DNA from: Strongyloides papillosus
Lineage: Eukaryota > Nematoda > Chromadorea > Rhabditida > Strongyloididae
Reading direction: 5' to 3'
DNA: 64,000 nt
Assembly (NCBI GenBank): GCA_005656395.1
Contig: SRSI01000048.1
Span: forward strand, 992,001-1,056,000
The notes under the pieces are model-generated. The model saw only the letters and a list, made by a program, of their open reading frames with translations. It did no database searches and was not told the origin of the DNA. The translations under genes and the position numbers were made by a program. Positions 61,524 to 64,000 of the stretch are shown piece after piece (position 1 is the first letter of the stretch; each line of letters starts with the position of its first letter).

Positions 61524-62464
61524 TTAATATGAAACTTGCTAAAAAGTTATCATGGATTAGAAATTTAAATATTTTACTTAAACTTTATAAAGAATTATGT
61601 CCTAGTTTAGGAGAATTAAAAACGCTCAATTTTGAAATCTTATTCTTTTTATATGATAAATTCTTCTACTAATGAATTGTACAATGAAAACCAACGACAT
61701 TAAAACTAAAATATCATCGAATTATTGAAAAATAAAAATAGTCATAATTAAAAGAACTAATGAACAGGAAAAGAACAGTATACCAAAATGTAGAGAATTA
61801 ATTCTTTATGAGATTTCAATTTGATCGAAGTAGTTTCAATGATACGAGAAAATTGCAGTCGTATTTCAAAGAATTCAATCGTCAGAAGATTTGGTAGATT
61901 AAGGAATGACGTCATTTCACTTATTTTATTCAAAAATTTTCTTTGACTTTTTAACAGTTCTTATGCTATACAGTAGTGCATTTTTCATTTCCAAAATTAA
62001 TTTCTAAAACCAGTAATGTAATTTCTTTGTGTTAGTAGTTTTCTTTAGAAAAGAAAGATATTTTTCCCAACTATGAATATGTGTATCTTCGAAGGATCCA
62101 ACTTTTGTATAAAAAAAATCAGCGGCAAATTTACTCCCAAACAGAGACACTTTTTAAAAAAGTATGTTGGAATAATGATTGTTGAATTTTAGAGATCACT
62201 AAAACTTTTATCATAGGATTTGCTTGATTGATTGGTCATTTAATTCTCAAATATAGAACTGATAAAATAGTTAATATACTTTTATTTGATCGAATTATTT
62301 TTCTTAAATCTGAATTGTCATCAATAATTCATCATTTTTAAATTCTTTCAATTCTAAGGAATCATAGTTTAATAAATCACTGTCAAGGTAGATATTTCGA
62401 TAAATTATTAATAAGGTATTTAATTGTTTTTTAGTTGAGTAATTTTTATTCCCAAAATTCAAGA
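61524..62464. other. Divergent promoter region upstream of GCNA
   Basis: About 0.9 kb. It contains a perfect CRE palindrome TGACGTCA at 61907-61914, a 52-codon minus-strand frame at 61757-61915 and the splice acceptor TTTTAG at 62429-62434 in front of GCNA. Confidence 0.5.
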
Positions 62465-63949
62465 ATGGGTGACTCTTCCTTTTCAAATTCTCGTGGATCT
62501 GAAGAAAGCATATTAGGTGGAGAGAAGATTAGAGAAGGTCTTTCATTGCGTAACTCGCTGCTCGGAAATGCAAGTGGGATTTCTACGTCAAGTGATGATT
62601 TGTCCTTCTATACACCTGGTCAGTCATTTAGCGAAGGTTACTTTCTCAATGATAATTCATTAATTTCTGATGATAACGAAATATGTTATTCTCTGTACCG
62701 AAGAGATATCCCTTGTCATCAAAAACGAATACCTTCACCTATATTGCCATCAAGTGAATTTTGTAGTGATAGTTCAGATGTTTATAAAGGTACAGAGGAG
62801 CAATATTTGACAGATGACTCAGAAGTTTTGAAAAAACTGTCGGAAACTTCAGTGGAGTCAGAAGATATTGGGATTTTAGAGAGATCGTTTATCGAAAGTT
62901 CATCGTCTGAGGATGATTATCTGGAAATGACACACCCTGTGGATGGAAATGTCTCTAGTGATAGCGATTATGACGTAATTAAAACAGGAGGCGTATTGTC
63001 ACTTATTGCAAAAAAAAGTTTTGATGAAAAGGAAGCTCCACACAATATTTCTGGTGTACCTGAAACTAATCTATCAGACAATGAGGACCTGAAAAAACCT
63101 TTTAGTCAAAATAACTATAGAAAAATTGAGACTTCTTCCGAGGACGACTCATCTTCCGAAGAATCTTCTTCTGAAGACAGTGATGTTGAGAATAAAAATA
63201 AATACGTCGTCAAAGTAAAAAGGGATGACAATCAACTTTATCGTCGGCGACAAAAACTTCCGGAGAACGTAGATTTCGACAATATTAGCCTCAGTGAAGC
63301 ACGATTATTTATGGATTACTTGAACGAAGATTATCCGGAGAAAAGACCGAACAATGTTCAATACTTCTTCAGTAAGTATTTATTCAAGAAAAAAGGTTTA
63401 GAATTAATGGGGATATGTTTTTATATATTCAATAAGTATTGTTTTGGAAATTTACTTCCTGATTCCATAAACTTGGAATGGAACAAGAACCTTCGTAAGA
63501 CTGCCGGTACAACATCGTATTCAAGCAAGAAAGGAGTGAAGATTTTTCTATCTGATAAAGTTTGTAATAAACCATACCGTATCCGTGATACTCTGATCCA
63601 TGAAATGTGTCATGCAGCATCGTTCCTGATTGATAAAGTTCTTAATGATGGTCATGGTCCTTCCTTTAAAAAATGGGCCTCGGTTTGTAGTAAAAGTTTT
63701 CCAAATATACCAGAAGTATCTCGTTGTCATAATTATGAGATTGAAGCAAAGTATCATTATATTTGTGAAGGCTGCCAACAGACGATTAAAAGGCATTCAA
63801 AATCATTAGACACTTTGAAGAAGATATGTGGAATTTGTCGGGGCAAATTTGTTCTCCATGTAAATGGTAAAAAAGTTACTTCTGTTACTGTCGAAAAGGT
63901 CTCAGAAATTAATGTTTTATCAGAACTATTAAATGATAGTAAATTATAG
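62465..63949 (+). CDS. GCNA: GCNA, SprT-like germ-cell nuclear protease (494 aa)
   Basis: The N-terminal 270 or so residues are disordered, acidic and Ser-rich (SSEDDSSSEESSSEDSD), as is usual for GCNA. The SprT-like domain follows: zinc-protease motif H379-E380-M-C-H383, third ligand in the GHGPSF block (H397), then a zinc ribbon (CEGCQQTIKRHSKSLD..KKICGICRGKFVLH). RHSKSLDT and CRGKFVL are hallmark GCNA sequences. GCNA clears DNA-protein crosslinks, notably with TOP2, in germ cells. An open frame exists from a splice acceptor (AG 62433-62434) through TTG AGT to this ATG, so either the ATG at 62465 is the start after trans-splicing, or a small upstream exon is missing from this model. Confidence 0.93.
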   Translation: MGDSSFSNSRGSEESILGGEKIREGLSLRNSLLGNASGISTSSDDLSFYTPGQSFSEGYFLNDNSLISDDNEICYSLYRRDIPCHQKRIPSPILPSSEFCSDSSDVYKGTEEQYLTDDSEVLKKLSETSVESEDIGILERSFIESSSSEDDYLEMTHPVDGNVSSDSDYDVIKTGGVLSLIAKKSFDEKEAPHNISGVPETNLSDNEDLKKPFSQNNYRKIETSSEDDSSSEESSSEDSDVENKNKYVVKVKRDDNQLYRRRQKLPENVDFDNISLSEARLFMDYLNEDYPEKRPNNVQYFFSKYLFKKKGLELMGICFYIFNKYCFGNLLPDSINLEWNKNLRKTAGTTSYSSKKGVKIFLSDKVCNKPYRIRDTLIHEMCHAASFLIDKVLNDGHGPSFKKWASVCSKSFPNIPEVSRCHNYEIEAKYHYICEGCQQTIKRHSKSLDTLKKICGICRGKFVLHVNGKKVTSVTVEKVSEINVLSELLNDSKL

Positions 63950-64000
63950 TTTAGAACTATTGTAAATTTCTTTCTGTGTAGTACAATATTTTTTATGTAT

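Noticed and set aside
1..64000. CRISPR arrays, bacterial operons, rRNA, intact transposons or viral genes
   Set aside because: None seen. The repeats are a receptor-gene tandem array and AT-rich simple sequence.

Overview
The window is AT-rich eukaryotic DNA from a nematode. Its genes have short introns (mostly 38-100 nt, GTAAGT-like donors, TTTTAG-like acceptors), several starts sit directly behind a TTTNCAG or TTTTAG site that could accept a spliced leader, and there is a tandem family of nematode-type serpentine chemoreceptors. Base composition, tiny introns and the many F-box paralogues fit the Strongyloides clade (Strongyloididae and relatives). That placement is inference, because no rRNA or mitochondrial marker is present. 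I joined exons by hand. Every multi-exon model below keeps one open frame through its junctions.

Layout. 0.2-7 kb: three minus-strand F-box genes, two of them close paralogues and one of those frame-shifted. 8.2-14 kb: a DONSON homologue, a secreted charged protein and MCM6, all on plus. 14.2-20.6 kb: minus-strand serpin, nucleoredoxin-like thioredoxin and TMEM132-type membrane protein. 20.6-27.3 kb: a gene-poor stretch hiding one small three-exon secreted-peptide gene on the minus strand (23929-24389). 27.3-33.3 kb: a dense block of RFC2, a PPxY-rich membrane protein, RCE1, PGAP2 and LYAR. 33.3-41.9 kb: two gene-poor stretches around an unknown gene and a CNDP2-type dipeptidase. 40.3-52.7 kb: a tandem array of four roughly 3.15 kb units, each with one SRT-like 7TM receptor gene, followed by a diverged fifth receptor. 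55-64 kb: a small unknown protein, a divergent truncated CHMP2-like ESCRT-III protein, ATPAF2, TIMELESS, two small membrane proteins (one CEBPZOS-like) and GCNA.

Functionally, five genes act in DNA replication or replication-linked genome stability (DONSON, MCM6, RFC2, TIMELESS, GCNA). Two act in lipid-linked protein processing at the ER (RCE1, PGAP2) and share a 303 bp divergent promoter. The F-box genes and the receptor array are the fast-evolving accessory part. I found no rRNA, convincing tRNA, CRISPR array or intact transposon. The most novel items are the hidden peptide gene, the ESCRT-III paralogue without its C-terminal tail, the receptor array with mosaic copies, the triple-PPxY membrane protein, and a structured higher-GC island at 7.85-8.06 kb.
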